A stretch of DNA of 64,000 bases. Origin: SURF-21 sp964510515. GTDB lineage: Bacteria; Actinomycetota; Geothermincolia; Geothermincolales; RBG-13-55-18. Made by a program: the position numbers and the translations under genes. The stretch lies in contig CAZEAU010000003.1 in assembly GCA_964510515.1 (NCBI GenBank), forward strand, positions 65,032 through 129,031, given 5' to 3'. Position 1 is the first letter of the stretch; each line of letters begins with the position of its first letter. The notes under the pieces are model-generated. The model was not told the origin of the DNA and searched no databases. It saw only the letters and a list, made by a program, of their open reading frames with translations. Shown here piece by piece: positions 27,245 through 35,848 of the stretch.

Positions 27245-28687
27245 ATGCGATGTCCAGAATGCGGAGAGGAAAACAGGCCGGAAGCCGCTTTATGTCTGTT
27301 ATGCGGCTCGCCCCTTCCGGACGTCCCCTTCTCGCAGTTGAAAAGGGAGAGCGCCGCGCCCCCTCCCCCGCCGCCGCCTCCGGTTGTAGAGGAGATATTG
27401 ATAACACCTCCGGTAGCGGAGGAGAGAGCGGCCCCGCCGCCCCCCGTGGTGGAGGAGATAGCGAGCGCTCCGCAGCAGCCGCAGGCCGCCGCGCCCCCTC
27501 CCCCGCCGCCGCCTCCGGTCGTGGAGGAGATATTGATAACACCTCCGGCAGCGGAGGAGATATTGATAACGTCTCCGGTAGCGGAGGAGAGAGCGGCCCC
27601 GCCGCCCCCCGTGGTGGAGGAGGTGCCGATTATGCCTCCGGTTGTGGAGTACTGCCTGCCCCCCGAGCTTGACCGCCCGGCAGGCGCGGGCATCGCGGAG
27701 AAGCAGGCGGCAGCGCGGGCGCCCGCGGCCCCGGAAAGCGCTGCCCACGCCGCGGCCGGGATCGAAAACACCCAGGCCATGGCCCCGCTGGCGGCCGCAA
27801 CGGCCTCAAGGGAGAGAAGGGCCATCTGCCCGGAATGTTACGCCCCCAACCCGGAGGGCAACCGCTTCTGCCAGGATTGTGGGAATGCCCTTGCGGTGAT
27901 GGGAGCGCGTCCCGCGACGCCGCAGCCCGCGCCCGCAAGGGGGGTCGCGCCCCAGAAGACGGCGCTTCTGCCCCCGGCGGCCGCGGCGGGTCAGGGCGCC
28001 GGCCCCGGCGCGATGCCACGCGAACACGCGCCGGGAAGCCGCGGGGCCCTGGGGGGCGCCGACATCCTGGCCGTGCTGGGCATCGGGATGGGCGTCGCGG
28101 CCGTCGCCCTCTCTTACATGATGGGCTCCTTCGCCTGGAAGAAGGGGCTGGACGCGACCATGTTCTCGCATCAGGGGGCCTATGTTCCCGGCAGGCCCGA
28201 CCTGCTCGGGGGGCCGGGCTTCCTCCCCTATGAGGGGACGGAGTTCCTGACCGTGGGGCTGGTGGTTGCCGTCGCCCTGGCCCTGGCCCTGCTCTTTCTC
28301 GCCCTGCGGGTGGGCAGGGGACCGATGTACCTGCTCTCCGGGGTCATGTTGCTGATGTCCCCGCTCTATCTCGTCTTTCAGGCCGTGTTGCCCCTGCGGC
28401 AGGGCGGGATCGCCATCGACCCCGCCGTGGGCTTGCGGGCCATCTTTTTCGGCAGCCCGGCCAGTGCCGGGGCCGGCTTTTCGCTGTGGCTGGTCATTGG
28501 GGCCGGGGTCATGCTGCTGCTGGCCGGGCTCGCGGCTCCGCCCCGGGGATGGGGGAGGCTGCTCACCCTGTCGCTTTTCCTTGCCGCGATGGTGAGCCTG
28601 GCCTTCCTGTTCGCAGCCTGTTTCAACTGGAATCTCTTCATAAGCGAGGGCGCGGCGGCCCTGGCGGGGGCGGTATCGCTGCTTTGA
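27245..28687 (+). CDS. Zinc-ribbon membrane protein with Pro/Val/Glu repeats
   Basis: This 480-residue protein begins with a zinc ribbon (MRCPECGEENRPEAALCLLCG). A repetitive disordered segment follows (about residues 35-135, poly-Pro alternating with VVEEILITPP). A second zinc ribbon (CPECYAPNPEGNRFCQDCG) lies near residue 197, and four to five membrane helices occupy the C-terminal half. I do not recognise a specific family for the membrane part. ATG 27245 is chosen because AGGAAAGG lies 9 bp upstream and the ribbon begins immediately. It is the third gene in a row with a cytosolic zinc module attached to a membrane domain. Confidence 0.75.
   Translation: MRCPECGEENRPEAALCLLCGSPLPDVPFSQLKRESAAPPPPPPPPVVEEILITPPVAEERAAPPPPVVEEIASAPQQPQAAAPPPPPPPPVVEEILITPPAAEEILITSPVAEERAAPPPPVVEEVPIMPPVVEYCLPPELDRPAGAGIAEKQAAARAPAAPESAAHAAAGIENTQAMAPLAAATASRERRAICPECYAPNPEGNRFCQDCGNALAVMGARPATPQPAPARGVAPQKTALLPPAAAAGQGAGPGAMPREHAPGSRGALGGADILAVLGIGMGVAAVALSYMMGSFAWKKGLDATMFSHQGAYVPGRPDLLGGPGFLPYEGTEFLTVGLVVAVALALALLFLALRVGRGPMYLLSGVMLLMSPLYLVFQAVLPLRQGGIAIDPAVGLRAIFFGSPASAGAGFSLWLVIGAGVMLLLAGLAAPPRGWGRLLTLSLFLAAMVSLAFLFAACFNWNLFISEGAAALAGAVSLL
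27355..27650 (+). repeat. Imperfect in-frame repeats encoding Pro-rich VVEEI units
   Basis: A module of about 140 bp (CCGCCGCCGCCTCCGG followed by GAGGAGATATTGATAAC and GAGAGCGGCCCCGCC) occurs twice with partial extra units between. It encodes alternating poly-Pro and VVEEILITPP blocks. The repeats differ by a few bases, so this is coding expansion and not a CRISPR. Confidence 0.75.
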
Positions 28688-28716
28688 CGGTCTGCGCCGC
28701 TGCCCCGCGGGCCGCA

Positions 28717-28745
28717 TTGACGCATATAAGCGCCGGGGTTATATT
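28717..28745 (+). promoter_or_regulatory. Strong-looking promoter of the lipoprotein adaptor gene
   Basis: TTGACG (28717-28722), 17 bp, TATATT (28740-28745). The predicted transcript start near 28752 lies downstream of the earliest possible start codon of this frame (28749), so translation must begin at GTG 28797 or ATG 28812. Confidence 0.65.
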
Positions 28746-28811
28746 AGGTTGCGTTGCGCGGCCGGTGCGCCGCACCGGCCGGGAGCCCGCCTGTCAGTGG
28801 ACGTGAATGCG

Positions 28812-30194
28812 ATGAATGGAAGCCGAAAAACCGCGGTGTTGCTGCCCCTGTTGCTGGCCTTGTTTGTCTGCGCGGGCTGCTTCGGGGGAGCGGTGGAGGG
28901 GGTGCGCGTTGCCGAGGTCACGCGGGGAGATTTCGGCAAGGTGGTCTCCGCCGTGGGCTCGCTGGAGACCGCACAGTCCGTGGACGTGGTGCCCCTGGTG
29001 GGGGGGACCATCGCGGCGCTCCCCGTAAAAGCGGGGGACTACGTGAGCGCCGGCGACGTGCTGGCCGTCCTCGACGAGCGGGAACTGCAGGCCCAGGCGG
29101 CTCGCGCCAGGGCCGATTATTTCACCAGCGCGTCCATCGGGGACATCCTCGAGGGGCAGTGGGCGAACACCATGGCTATGTATGAAGGGGTCGAATACGG
29201 CTCCCGCCTTTTCGTGCAGATGCAGGGCCAGTTGGACCAGGTGGTCCTCGACTTTTTCGACCTCATGCCGGTGCTGATGCCGTGCCTCCCCCCCGAGGAG
29301 CGGGAATGCCTGAAATCCCTGCTGGCGGAGGAGAGGGCGGAATACCTGCAGGCGGCGGCGTCCCGCCCGGATGTCCCCGCCATCTCCTTCAGCGCTTACC
29401 CCTCGAGCGCGGCGGCGGCCGATGCCGCGCGGGTGGAGGCGGCGAGCTACGATTACGAGCGCGTGATGGAAGGGGTGAAGAGCCCCAACCTGACCGCTCC
29501 CGTATCCGGGCACGTGGTCTTCGCCGAGCCCTCCTCCCTCATGCCCTCCGACTTTCTCTCCGAGATGCTGGGCGGCCTGGGTTCCCTCAGCTCGAGCATG
29601 GGGGCCCTGGGCGGGTTGCTGGGAATCGACCTCGGCGGACTCATCGGCGGGGGCGGGGGCGGGGGAGGCGAGCTCAAGGTGGGCTCCAGGCTTAGCGCGG
29701 GGCAGGCGGCCTTCCACATCGTCGACCTGCAGGAGATGCGGGTGCTCGCACAGGTGGAGGAGACGGACGTGCCCCTGGTGGAGGCGGGACAGCCCGTGGA
29801 GGTGTTTCTCGACGCCTACCCCGACATCACCTTCGCCGGAAAGGTGGTGCAGGTCGGCGTGAAAGCACAGGCGGGTTCCGCGGGGACCACCGTCTTCCCG
29901 GTGGTGGTGGAGATGGAGCGCACGGATATTCCCCTGCGCCTGGGATACAACGCCACCGTGGACATCAAGGTGCTGAGCAAGGAACAGGTAATCGCCGTTC
30001 CCGCCACCGCCGTCTTCGAGGAGGACGGGCGCAGGCATGTCTTCGTGGTCGAGGAGGGGAAGGCTCGCCGCCGGGAGGTGCGGGAGGCGGAGAAGACCGC
30101 GGAATGGGTGCAGGTCGTATCCGGCCTCGACGAGGGAGAGCGCATCGTCGTCGAGGGCGTGAGCAAGGTCAAGGAAGGGCAGAAAGTGGAATAG
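28812..30194 (+). CDS. Membrane-fusion (HlyD/MacA-like) adaptor, predicted lipoprotein
   Basis: About 460 residues. A hydrophobic leader ends LFVCAGC (possible lipobox, Cys23). The first half of a biotinyl-lipoyl-like domain follows (VDVVPLVGGTIAALPVKAGDYVSAGDVLAVLD), then a long insertion in place of the usual coiled coil. Next come the second lipoyl half (LTAPVSGHVVFAE), a Gly-rich hydrophobic stretch with eight glycines near residue 280, a beta-barrel (VLAQVEETDVPLVEAGQPVEV) and a membrane-proximal domain. No transporter gene is adjacent, so the partner is unknown. The promoter position supports this start. Confidence 0.8.
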   Translation: MNGSRKTAVLLPLLLALFVCAGCFGGAVEGVRVAEVTRGDFGKVVSAVGSLETAQSVDVVPLVGGTIAALPVKAGDYVSAGDVLAVLDERELQAQAARARADYFTSASIGDILEGQWANTMAMYEGVEYGSRLFVQMQGQLDQVVLDFFDLMPVLMPCLPPEERECLKSLLAEERAEYLQAAASRPDVPAISFSAYPSSAAAADAARVEAASYDYERVMEGVKSPNLTAPVSGHVVFAEPSSLMPSDFLSEMLGGLGSLSSSMGALGGLLGIDLGGLIGGGGGGGGELKVGSRLSAGQAAFHIVDLQEMRVLAQVEETDVPLVEAGQPVEVFLDAYPDITFAGKVVQVGVKAQAGSAGTTVFPVVVEMERTDIPLRLGYNATVDIKVLSKEQVIAVPATAVFEEDGRRHVFVVEEGKARRREVREAEKTAEWVQVVSGLDEGERIVVEGVSKVKEGQKVE

Positions 30195-30625
30195 CGGCAA
30201 GTCCGCCTCCCCGGGCGGGCCTGCGGCTCAGCCCCCGCGAAACCCCTTGTCGTGTATTCCCTCCCCTGCGGGCGGCAGAACCCCCGCTCCCAGCGCCGGT
30301 TCCATGGAGCAGCATGCCCGCGGGCCCCCTTCTCTCCCGTGCCCTGCGGGGCGCCCCGCCCACGGCGCCCAGGCCTCGCGGCTGCGCCGCCGGCCCCCAC
30401 TCCGCCCCGCCCGCCCCTCGTGCGCTTGGGCCCCGCGGGGCCGGGGTGTCCGCGAGGGCGGGTAGAATCACATGTGGGCGGGGAGGAGCGGACCGTCGCT
30501 ATGTCCTCCTCCGTCAGCCCCAGCTAGAATCACACGTGGGCGGGGAGGGGCGGGCGGCAGCACGCATGTCCCCGCGGTGCGGGCCTGCCCGGAGGCGGCG
30601 GGAGGTAAACGGAAAGGACGGAGGC
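30195..30625 (+). other. 431-bp gap holding a direct repeat pair
   Basis: It is very GC-rich with no credible gene. It contains two copies of a 24-bp block (TAGAATCAC[AT/AC]GTGGGCGGGGAGG) at 30463-30486 and 30525-30548, 62 bp apart. The core is CACATGTG in the first copy and CACACGTG in the second. The repeats lie upstream of the helicase gene and could be operator sites or duplicated leader sequence. Confidence 0.5.
30463..30548 (+). repeat. Two 24-bp direct repeats before the DUF1998 helicase
   Basis: Copies at 30463-30486 and 30525-30548 differ at one position within 24 bp. Each ends in GGGCGGGGAGG, which resembles a ribosome site but is not followed by an in-frame start. One possibility is a regulator binding to both faces of the leader. 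Confidence 0.6.
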
Positions 30626-32947
30626 TTGCGGCGCTTCGAGGACATCCTGGAGGAGATAACGGCCGCGTGGGGCGAGGCGGGGCGCCTGACCCACCTCGAG
30701 GTCATTCCCGCCCGCCCGGCCCATTACGTGGACGTGCCCGGCCTGCACCCGTGCCTGCTGGAGGCGCTGCAGAGGCTGGGCGTAGGCGGGCTCTACCCCC
30801 ATCAGGCGAGGGCCCTGGGCCTGGTGGCCGAAGGGCGCAACGTCATCATGGCCACGGGGACGGCCAGCGGAAAGAGCCTGTGCTATCACCTGCCGGTTTG
30901 CGAGGAGATCCTGGAGAGGCCGTCCTCGCGCGCCCTTTACCTTTTCCCCACCAAGGCCTTGGCCCAGGACCAGCTGCGCAGCCTCCGGGAGCTGCAGGGC
31001 GAGCAGGTGCGCTGCGCCACCTACGACGGCGACACCCCCTCCGAGCTCAGGGGCGGGGTCAGGCGCGAGGCGCAGGTGGTGCTCTCCAACCCCGATATGC
31101 TGCACTTCGGCATCCTCCCCAACCACCGCCTGTGGAGCGGCTTTTTCAGCCGCCTGCGCTACGTAGTGGTGGACGAGGCCCACGTGGCCCGCGGGGTCTT
31201 CGGCTCCCACGTGGCCCAGGTGCTGAGGCGGCTGCGGCGCGTGGCGGCGCGGTACGGGTCGCGGCCCCTCTTCTTCTTCACCAGCGCCACCATAGCCAAC
31301 CCGGCGGAGCATGCGGCCAGGCTGGCCGGGCTGGAGGTGACCGCGGTGGAGGACGACTACTCCCCGCGCGGGCGCAAGGTCTTCGCCCTCTGGAACCCGC
31401 CCGACATCCTGAGCATGGAGGGCGGCGAGATCCACCGTTCCTCCAACCTGGAGACGGCGGAGCTGGTGGCGCGCCTGATGCGGCTGGGGGTGCGCACCAT
31501 CGCCTTCTCGCGTTCCCGCAAGGCCACCGAGCTCGTTTACGGCTACGTGCAGCGCATACTGGGCTCCGGCGAGCGTGACCTGGCGGAGCGGTTGACCTCC
31601 TACCGCGGCGGATACCTGCCCAGCCAGCGCCGCGCGATAGAACGCCGCCTCATGGGCGGCGAGCTGCTCGCGGTGAGCACCACCAACGCCCTGGAGCTGG
31701 GGGTGGATATCGGCGAGCTGGAGGCCTGCGTGATGAACGGCTATCCCGGCACCATCGCCAGCACCTGGCAGCAGGCGGGGAGGGCGGGACGCCGCCAGGG
31801 TGAGTCGCTGGCGGTGCTGGTGGGGGCGGACGACCCCCTGGACCAGTACCTCATGCGCCACCCCGATTTCCTCTTCGGAGCCCCCTGCGAGGAGGCTGCC
31901 GTCGATGTGGAGAACCCGCGCATCCTGCGCGGCCATCTCGCCTGTGCGGCGCGGGAGATGCCCCTGCGCGAGGAGGACGAGGAGTATTTCGGCGCCGCCA
32001 TGTGGCCGCTGGTGGAGGGGATGCAGGGCGATAAGCTGCTGGGCAGAAGAGGCAGGATATGGTATTACGCCCGCATGGACTCCCCCGCCCAGAAGTTGAA
32101 CCTGCGCTCCGCCTCCGGCTCGCTGGTGAGCATCGTGGAGTCGGGCACCGGCAGCCTGCTGGGCACGGTGGAGGAGGCCTCCTGTTTCTTCCACGTCCAC
32201 CCCGGCGCCGTCTATCTGCATCAGGGAGAGTCCTACCTGGTGGAGGAGCTGGACCTGCAGCGCAGGGTGGCCCTGGTGCGGGACGAGGAGCTCGATTTCT
32301 ACACCAACCCCATGGACAACACCGACGTCAGGGTGCTGGCGGAGGAGATGCGGCGCGGGCCGGGCGAGGGGGCCTGCCACGTGCACTACGGCGAGGTGGA
32401 GGTGTCCACCAAGGTTTACGCCTACCAGAGGAGGAGGCTGCTCACCCACGAGATACTGGAGACGCTGGGCCTCGACCTGCCCACCCAGGTGCTGCGCACG
32501 CGCGCCCTGTGGTACACGCTTCCCGCGTCGCGCCTGGCCGCGCTGGGCCTGGACGAGTATTCGCTGGCGGGGGGCCTGCACGCCATGGAGCACGCCGCCA
32601 TCGCCATGCTCCCCCTCTTCGCCATGTGCGACCGCTGGGACATCGGGGGGATGTCCACCTCCCTGCATCCCGACACCGGCGCCGCCACCGTCTTCATCTA
32701 CGACGCCTACCCGGGCGGCGTGGGCATCGCCGCGCGGGGCTACGAGCAGGCCTCCCTGCACCTGCGCACCGCGCGGGAGATGGTGCGCAGCTGCCGCTGC
32801 CGGGAGGGCTGTCCCTCCTGCATCCATTCCCCCAAGTGCGGCAACGGCAACGAACCCCTGAACAAGCAGGCCGCGGTGCGCCTCTTCGCCCTCGTCGAGG
32901 AGGGCCTGGAGTGGTCGCTGCAGGAGCGTGAGCTCAGCCTGCCCTAG
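30626..32947 (+). CDS. DEAD/DEAH helicase with C-terminal DUF1998 (YprA/MrfA type)
   Basis: About 773 residues. The helicase core has LYPHQARALGLVAEGRNVI, Walker A ATGTASGKSL, VVDEAHVARG, SATI, TNALELGVDIGEL and QQAGRAGRR. The C-terminal DUF1998 shows the four-cysteine cluster CRCREGCPSCIHSPKCGNGN. Bacillus MrfA of this type works with MrfB in mitomycin repair; no MrfB-like exonuclease is seen here. TTG 30626 has AAGGA seven bases upstream; an in-frame ATG at 30566 would add 20 residues but has no ribosome site. It is probably a housekeeping helicase, distinct from the DUF1998 helicase at 44.6 kb. Confidence 0.88.
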   Translation: MRRFEDILEEITAAWGEAGRLTHLEVIPARPAHYVDVPGLHPCLLEALQRLGVGGLYPHQARALGLVAEGRNVIMATGTASGKSLCYHLPVCEEILERPSSRALYLFPTKALAQDQLRSLRELQGEQVRCATYDGDTPSELRGGVRREAQVVLSNPDMLHFGILPNHRLWSGFFSRLRYVVVDEAHVARGVFGSHVAQVLRRLRRVAARYGSRPLFFFTSATIANPAEHAARLAGLEVTAVEDDYSPRGRKVFALWNPPDILSMEGGEIHRSSNLETAELVARLMRLGVRTIAFSRSRKATELVYGYVQRILGSGERDLAERLTSYRGGYLPSQRRAIERRLMGGELLAVSTTNALELGVDIGELEACVMNGYPGTIASTWQQAGRAGRRQGESLAVLVGADDPLDQYLMRHPDFLFGAPCEEAAVDVENPRILRGHLACAAREMPLREEDEEYFGAAMWPLVEGMQGDKLLGRRGRIWYYARMDSPAQKLNLRSASGSLVSIVESGTGSLLGTVEEASCFFHVHPGAVYLHQGESYLVEELDLQRRVALVRDEELDFYTNPMDNTDVRVLAEEMRRGPGEGACHVHYGEVEVSTKVYAYQRRRLLTHEILETLGLDLPTQVLRTRALWYTLPASRLAALGLDEYSLAGGLHAMEHAAIAMLPLFAMCDRWDIGGMSTSLHPDTGAATVFIYDAYPGGVGIAARGYEQASLHLRTAREMVRSCRCREGCPSCIHSPKCGNGNEPLNKQAAVRLFALVEEGLEWSLQERELSLP

Positions 32948-33104
32948 CCCGCTTCGCCCTGCAGGCGGGCCCGGGTTTCCGCCTCACGGGCGCCGGGGGG
33001 AAAGAAGAACCCCCAAACCCCCCGCCCATGCCGGAGCCTTGCCTTCAGGGGGCATGTTGCCCCGCCGGTGGCGGCCCGCGGCGATGGCGCCCGCACTCCG
33101 CCGC

Positions 33105-33569
33105 CTAGCGGTTCGAACCGAAAAGGACTTCCACGGCCGCCGCCGGGGTTTCGGCGCGGACTATCCTCTCGTCGGGCTTTCCCTTGCTGGCGAGTTCCCA
33201 GCTGGAGAGGGCCACCACCTTCTTGCCCATCTTCAGGGCCATGGCTATCTCCGAGAGGGTGCCGTACTCGCCCCCCACCGCCACCACGGCATCCGCCGTG
33301 CGCACGATGATGGCGTTGCGGGCCTGTCCCATGTCCGTGGCGATGGCGTGGTCCACGTAGGGGTTGGCATCGCCGCGAAAGGGTCCGGGCAGGATGCCGA
33401 TGGTCACGCCGCCCTCCTCCCTGGCGCCGCGGCAGGCCGCCTCCATGACCCCGCCGAGCCCGCCGCACACGATGGTCGCCCCTTTGCCGGCGAGCAGCCC
33501 GCCCAGCTCGTACGCCACGCGCTCCTCCTGCTCATCGCATATCTGGCCGCCTATCACTCCCACATACAT
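33105..33569 (-). CDS. TIGR00725-type Rossmann protein (LOG/DprA-like fold)
   Basis: This 154-residue protein has VGVIGGQICDEQEERVAYEL, GGLGGVMEAACRGAREEGG, the ARNAIIVRTADAVVAVGGEYGTLSEIAMAL motif region and a short tail, the pattern of the TIGR00725 family. Relatives bind nucleotides or act as cytokinin-activating phosphoribohydrolases, but the function of this subgroup is not established. It lies 22 bp downstream of larC and is probably co-transcribed. Confidence 0.85.
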   Translation of the reverse strand: MYVGVIGGQICDEQEERVAYELGGLLAGKGATIVCGGLGGVMEAACRGAREEGGVTIGILPGPFRGDANPYVDHAIATDMGQARNAIIVRTADAVVAVGGEYGTLSEIAMALKMGKKVVALSSWELASKGKPDERIVRAETPAAAVEVLFGSNR

Positions 33570-33591
33570 GCGGTCGATACCTCCCGTCAGC

Positions 33592-34791
33592 CTACTTTCC
33601 GTCTTCCTCCTGCGCGGAGAGCAGGGCTCGCGCCGCCGCCTCCGCCGCCGCGTAAACGTCCTTCAGGGGCGCGCCGGACTCCGACGCCGCCTTGCGGCAG
33701 TCCTCGTACTCCGGGGCGATGCCCACCGCTTTGCCCTGCTGGCGGGCCAGCTTCACGCGCAGCCTTCCGTAGGGCGTGTCCACCCGAATTATCTCGCGAT
33801 CCAGGTATTCCTTGTCCACCTCGCTGATGCGCACCCCCAGGGTCTTGGTCTCGGCGAAGAGCACCTCCTTGATGTCCTCCTCCCGCCCCGGGGGCACCAA
33901 AACGCCCAGGGTCACGGCGGGGCGGCTCTTCTTCATCTGGATGGGGTGCAGCCACACGTCCTCCGCTCCCGCCTCGAAGAGCCTGTCCATCACGTAGGGA
34001 TAGAGCTCGGGGTTCATGTCGTCGATGTTGGCTGCGAACACCAGCCGCCTCCCTCGCGCGCGGCCCCGCACGGCGCCCTCGCGCTCGCCCAGGAAGGCGC
34101 GCAGCAGGTTGGGTATCTCCAGGTCGCGGTCGCCCGCGCCGTAGCCCACGGCCTGCACGCGCATGGGCGGCAGCAGGCAGAAGTCCGCGGCGAGGGCGGC
34201 GGCGATGGCCGCTCCGGTGGGGGTCACGATCTCGGTGGGGATGCCGCTGGAATACACCGGCACCTCCTTGAGTATCTCCACCACCGCGGGGGCCGGCACG
34301 GGCAGGATGCCGTGGTGGGTCTTGATCATCCCCGTGCCCATGGGGAGGGGGGAGCACAGCACTTCCTCCACTCCCAGGCGCTCGAGCCCGGCCGCCGTCC
34401 CCACCACGTCCACCAGGGTGTCGGCCCCCCCCAGCTCGTGGAAATGTACCTGGTCGATACTGCGGGAGTGGATGCGGCTTTCCGCCTCGGCGATAAGGGC
34501 GAAGATGCGCTGGCTCTTTTCCTTCACCTCCGGAGGCAGCGGGCTTCCGTCGATGAGGGTCTTGATGTGGGCGTAAGTTCTCACCACCCCGCTTTCCGGG
34601 GCTCGCACGTTGACTTTGGCGGCGCCGATGCTCTTGCGCTCGGTCCTGCTCGCGTTTATCTTTACCCCGCCCAGCCCCAGCGCGGAGGCCACCTCGCGAA
34701 AGGTTTCGGTGGGCACGCCGAGGTCCGAGAGGGCGCCCAGCATCATATCGCCGCTGATGCCCGCGAAGGCGTCCAGGTACAGGATCCTCAT
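33592..34791 (-). CDS. larC: LarC nickel-insertion protein for the NPN cofactor
   Basis: LarC inserts nickel into the pincer cofactor (pyridinium-bisthiocarboxylate mononucleotide) of lactate racemase-type enzymes, using CTP. This 399-residue copy is a single uninterrupted frame starting MRILYLDAFAGISGDMMLGAL, with the His-rich region IDQVHFHELGG and MGTGMIKTHHGILPVPAPA, and the C-terminal domain from AANIDDMNPELYPYVMDRLF. In Lactobacillus the two halves are joined by programmed frameshifting; not here. Its ATG overlaps the larE stop (ATGA). Confidence 0.93.
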   Translation of the reverse strand: MRILYLDAFAGISGDMMLGALSDLGVPTETFREVASALGLGGVKINASRTERKSIGAAKVNVRAPESGVVRTYAHIKTLIDGSPLPPEVKEKSQRIFALIAEAESRIHSRSIDQVHFHELGGADTLVDVVGTAAGLERLGVEEVLCSPLPMGTGMIKTHHGILPVPAPAVVEILKEVPVYSSGIPTEIVTPTGAAIAAALAADFCLLPPMRVQAVGYGAGDRDLEIPNLLRAFLGEREGAVRGRARGRRLVFAANIDDMNPELYPYVMDRLFEAGAEDVWLHPIQMKKSRPAVTLGVLVPPGREEDIKEVLFAETKTLGVRISEVDKEYLDREIIRVDTPYGRLRVKLARQQGKAVGIAPEYEDCRKAASESGAPLKDVYAAAEAAARALLSAQEEDGK

Positions 34792-35669
34792 CTCACGCGC
34801 CGCTCCGCTGCTCCGGCTCCGTCCGTTTCGTCGTAAAGGACGAGGCAGTCCCTTTCGCAGCGGCCCTCGTCCATGCTGCCGCTGCGAAAGCCCTCGAGGT
34901 CCAGGGAGATGCTCCGCAGCCCCAGGCCCCTCAGCTTTCTAACCAGCCTATCACGCTTGGCCCCGGCGTCAAACAGAGCCATCTCCTCCTCACCGGCCTC
35001 GATGCGCACCTTGTCCGGGCCCTCCAGCCTCACCCGGAGCTCGCGCATCCCCATTTCCTCCAGCGCCACCTCGGCCGCGTCCACCAGCTCGATGAGGGCG
35101 CGCTCGAGGGGGGCGCCGTAGGGGAAGCGCGTGGCCAGGCAGGGGCGCGAGGGGGCGTCCCAGTTGGGCAGCCCCAGCTCTCTCGCCGCGGCGCGCACTT
35201 CGGCCTTGCTCATGCCGGCCCGCTCCAGGGGGCTCGCCGCTCCCAGCTCCGCCACCGCGCGCCGCCCCGGGCGGTGCTCTTTCGCGTCGTCCCGGTTCGA
35301 GCCCTCGAGCACGACCGCGAGCCCGGACGCGTCCGCCAGGGCGCGCAGCGCTTCCAGGCGGTACCTCTTGCAGAGGTAGCAGCGCTCGGGGGGATTGCAG
35401 GCGAAACCGGACACGGAGAGCTCATCGCCGGGCACGGTCTCCAGGGGGATGTCCAGGGCGGCGGCGACGCGCACGGCGCGCTCGCGCTCGCGCGCGGGGT
35501 GCAAGGGGGAGTCCACCAGCGCCGCCCGCATGCGCCCGCCCAGGGCCTCGCGGGCGAGGCGGGCCAGGAGAGTTGAGTCGACCCCGCCTGAATATGCCAC
35601 CAGGGCCGAGGGATACGATGCGAGGATATCCTTGAGGTCGTTCAGCCTGCCCGTAAGGGAGTCGTCCAT
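34788..35669 (-). CDS. larE: LarE ATP-dependent sulfur transferase
   Basis: LarE is a PP-loop enzyme that adenylates and then sulfurises the NPN cofactor precursor. The 293-residue protein has the PP-loop YSGGVDSTLL (27-33), a CYLCKRYRLEAL segment, and Cys177 in RPCLATRFPYG, which matches the sacrificial cysteine position (Cys176) of the Lactobacillus enzyme. ATG 35669 has AAGGTGG upstream. larB and larA are not in the window, so the pathway must be completed elsewhere. Confidence 0.92.
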   Translation of the reverse strand: MDDSLTGRLNDLKDILASYPSALVAYSGGVDSTLLARLAREALGGRMRAALVDSPLHPARERERAVRVAAALDIPLETVPGDELSVSGFACNPPERCYLCKRYRLEALRALADASGLAVVLEGSNRDDAKEHRPGRRAVAELGAASPLERAGMSKAEVRAAARELGLPNWDAPSRPCLATRFPYGAPLERALIELVDAAEVALEEMGMRELRVRLEGPDKVRIEAGEEEMALFDAGAKRDRLVRKLRGLGLRSISLDLEGFRSGSMDEGRCERDCLVLYDETDGAGAAERRVR

Positions 35670-35848
35670 ACCACCACCTTGTTGAGCACAAGTATAGCAC
35701 CGGCGGCGGCAACCCCGGGCCTGTCGGCGACAGGGCGTCGGCCGTGCCGGGGATGGCACGAGGCGGGGTTGACCCCAAAAGGGACAGTGCCGCACGGGGC
35801 TTTCTCCGGTATGATATTCTTTTTATTGAAAGGAGGCGGCGCGAAAAG

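Noticed and set aside
27355..27650. Regular repeats that might be a CRISPR array
   Set aside because: The repeats are in frame within a protein, differ in length, and have no constant repeat-spacer structure or cas genes.
30626..32947. A second DISARM-type locus at the other DUF1998 helicase
   Set aside because: It stands alone among core genes, has the length and motifs of the YprA/MrfA repair type, and has no methyltransferase or nuclease neighbour.
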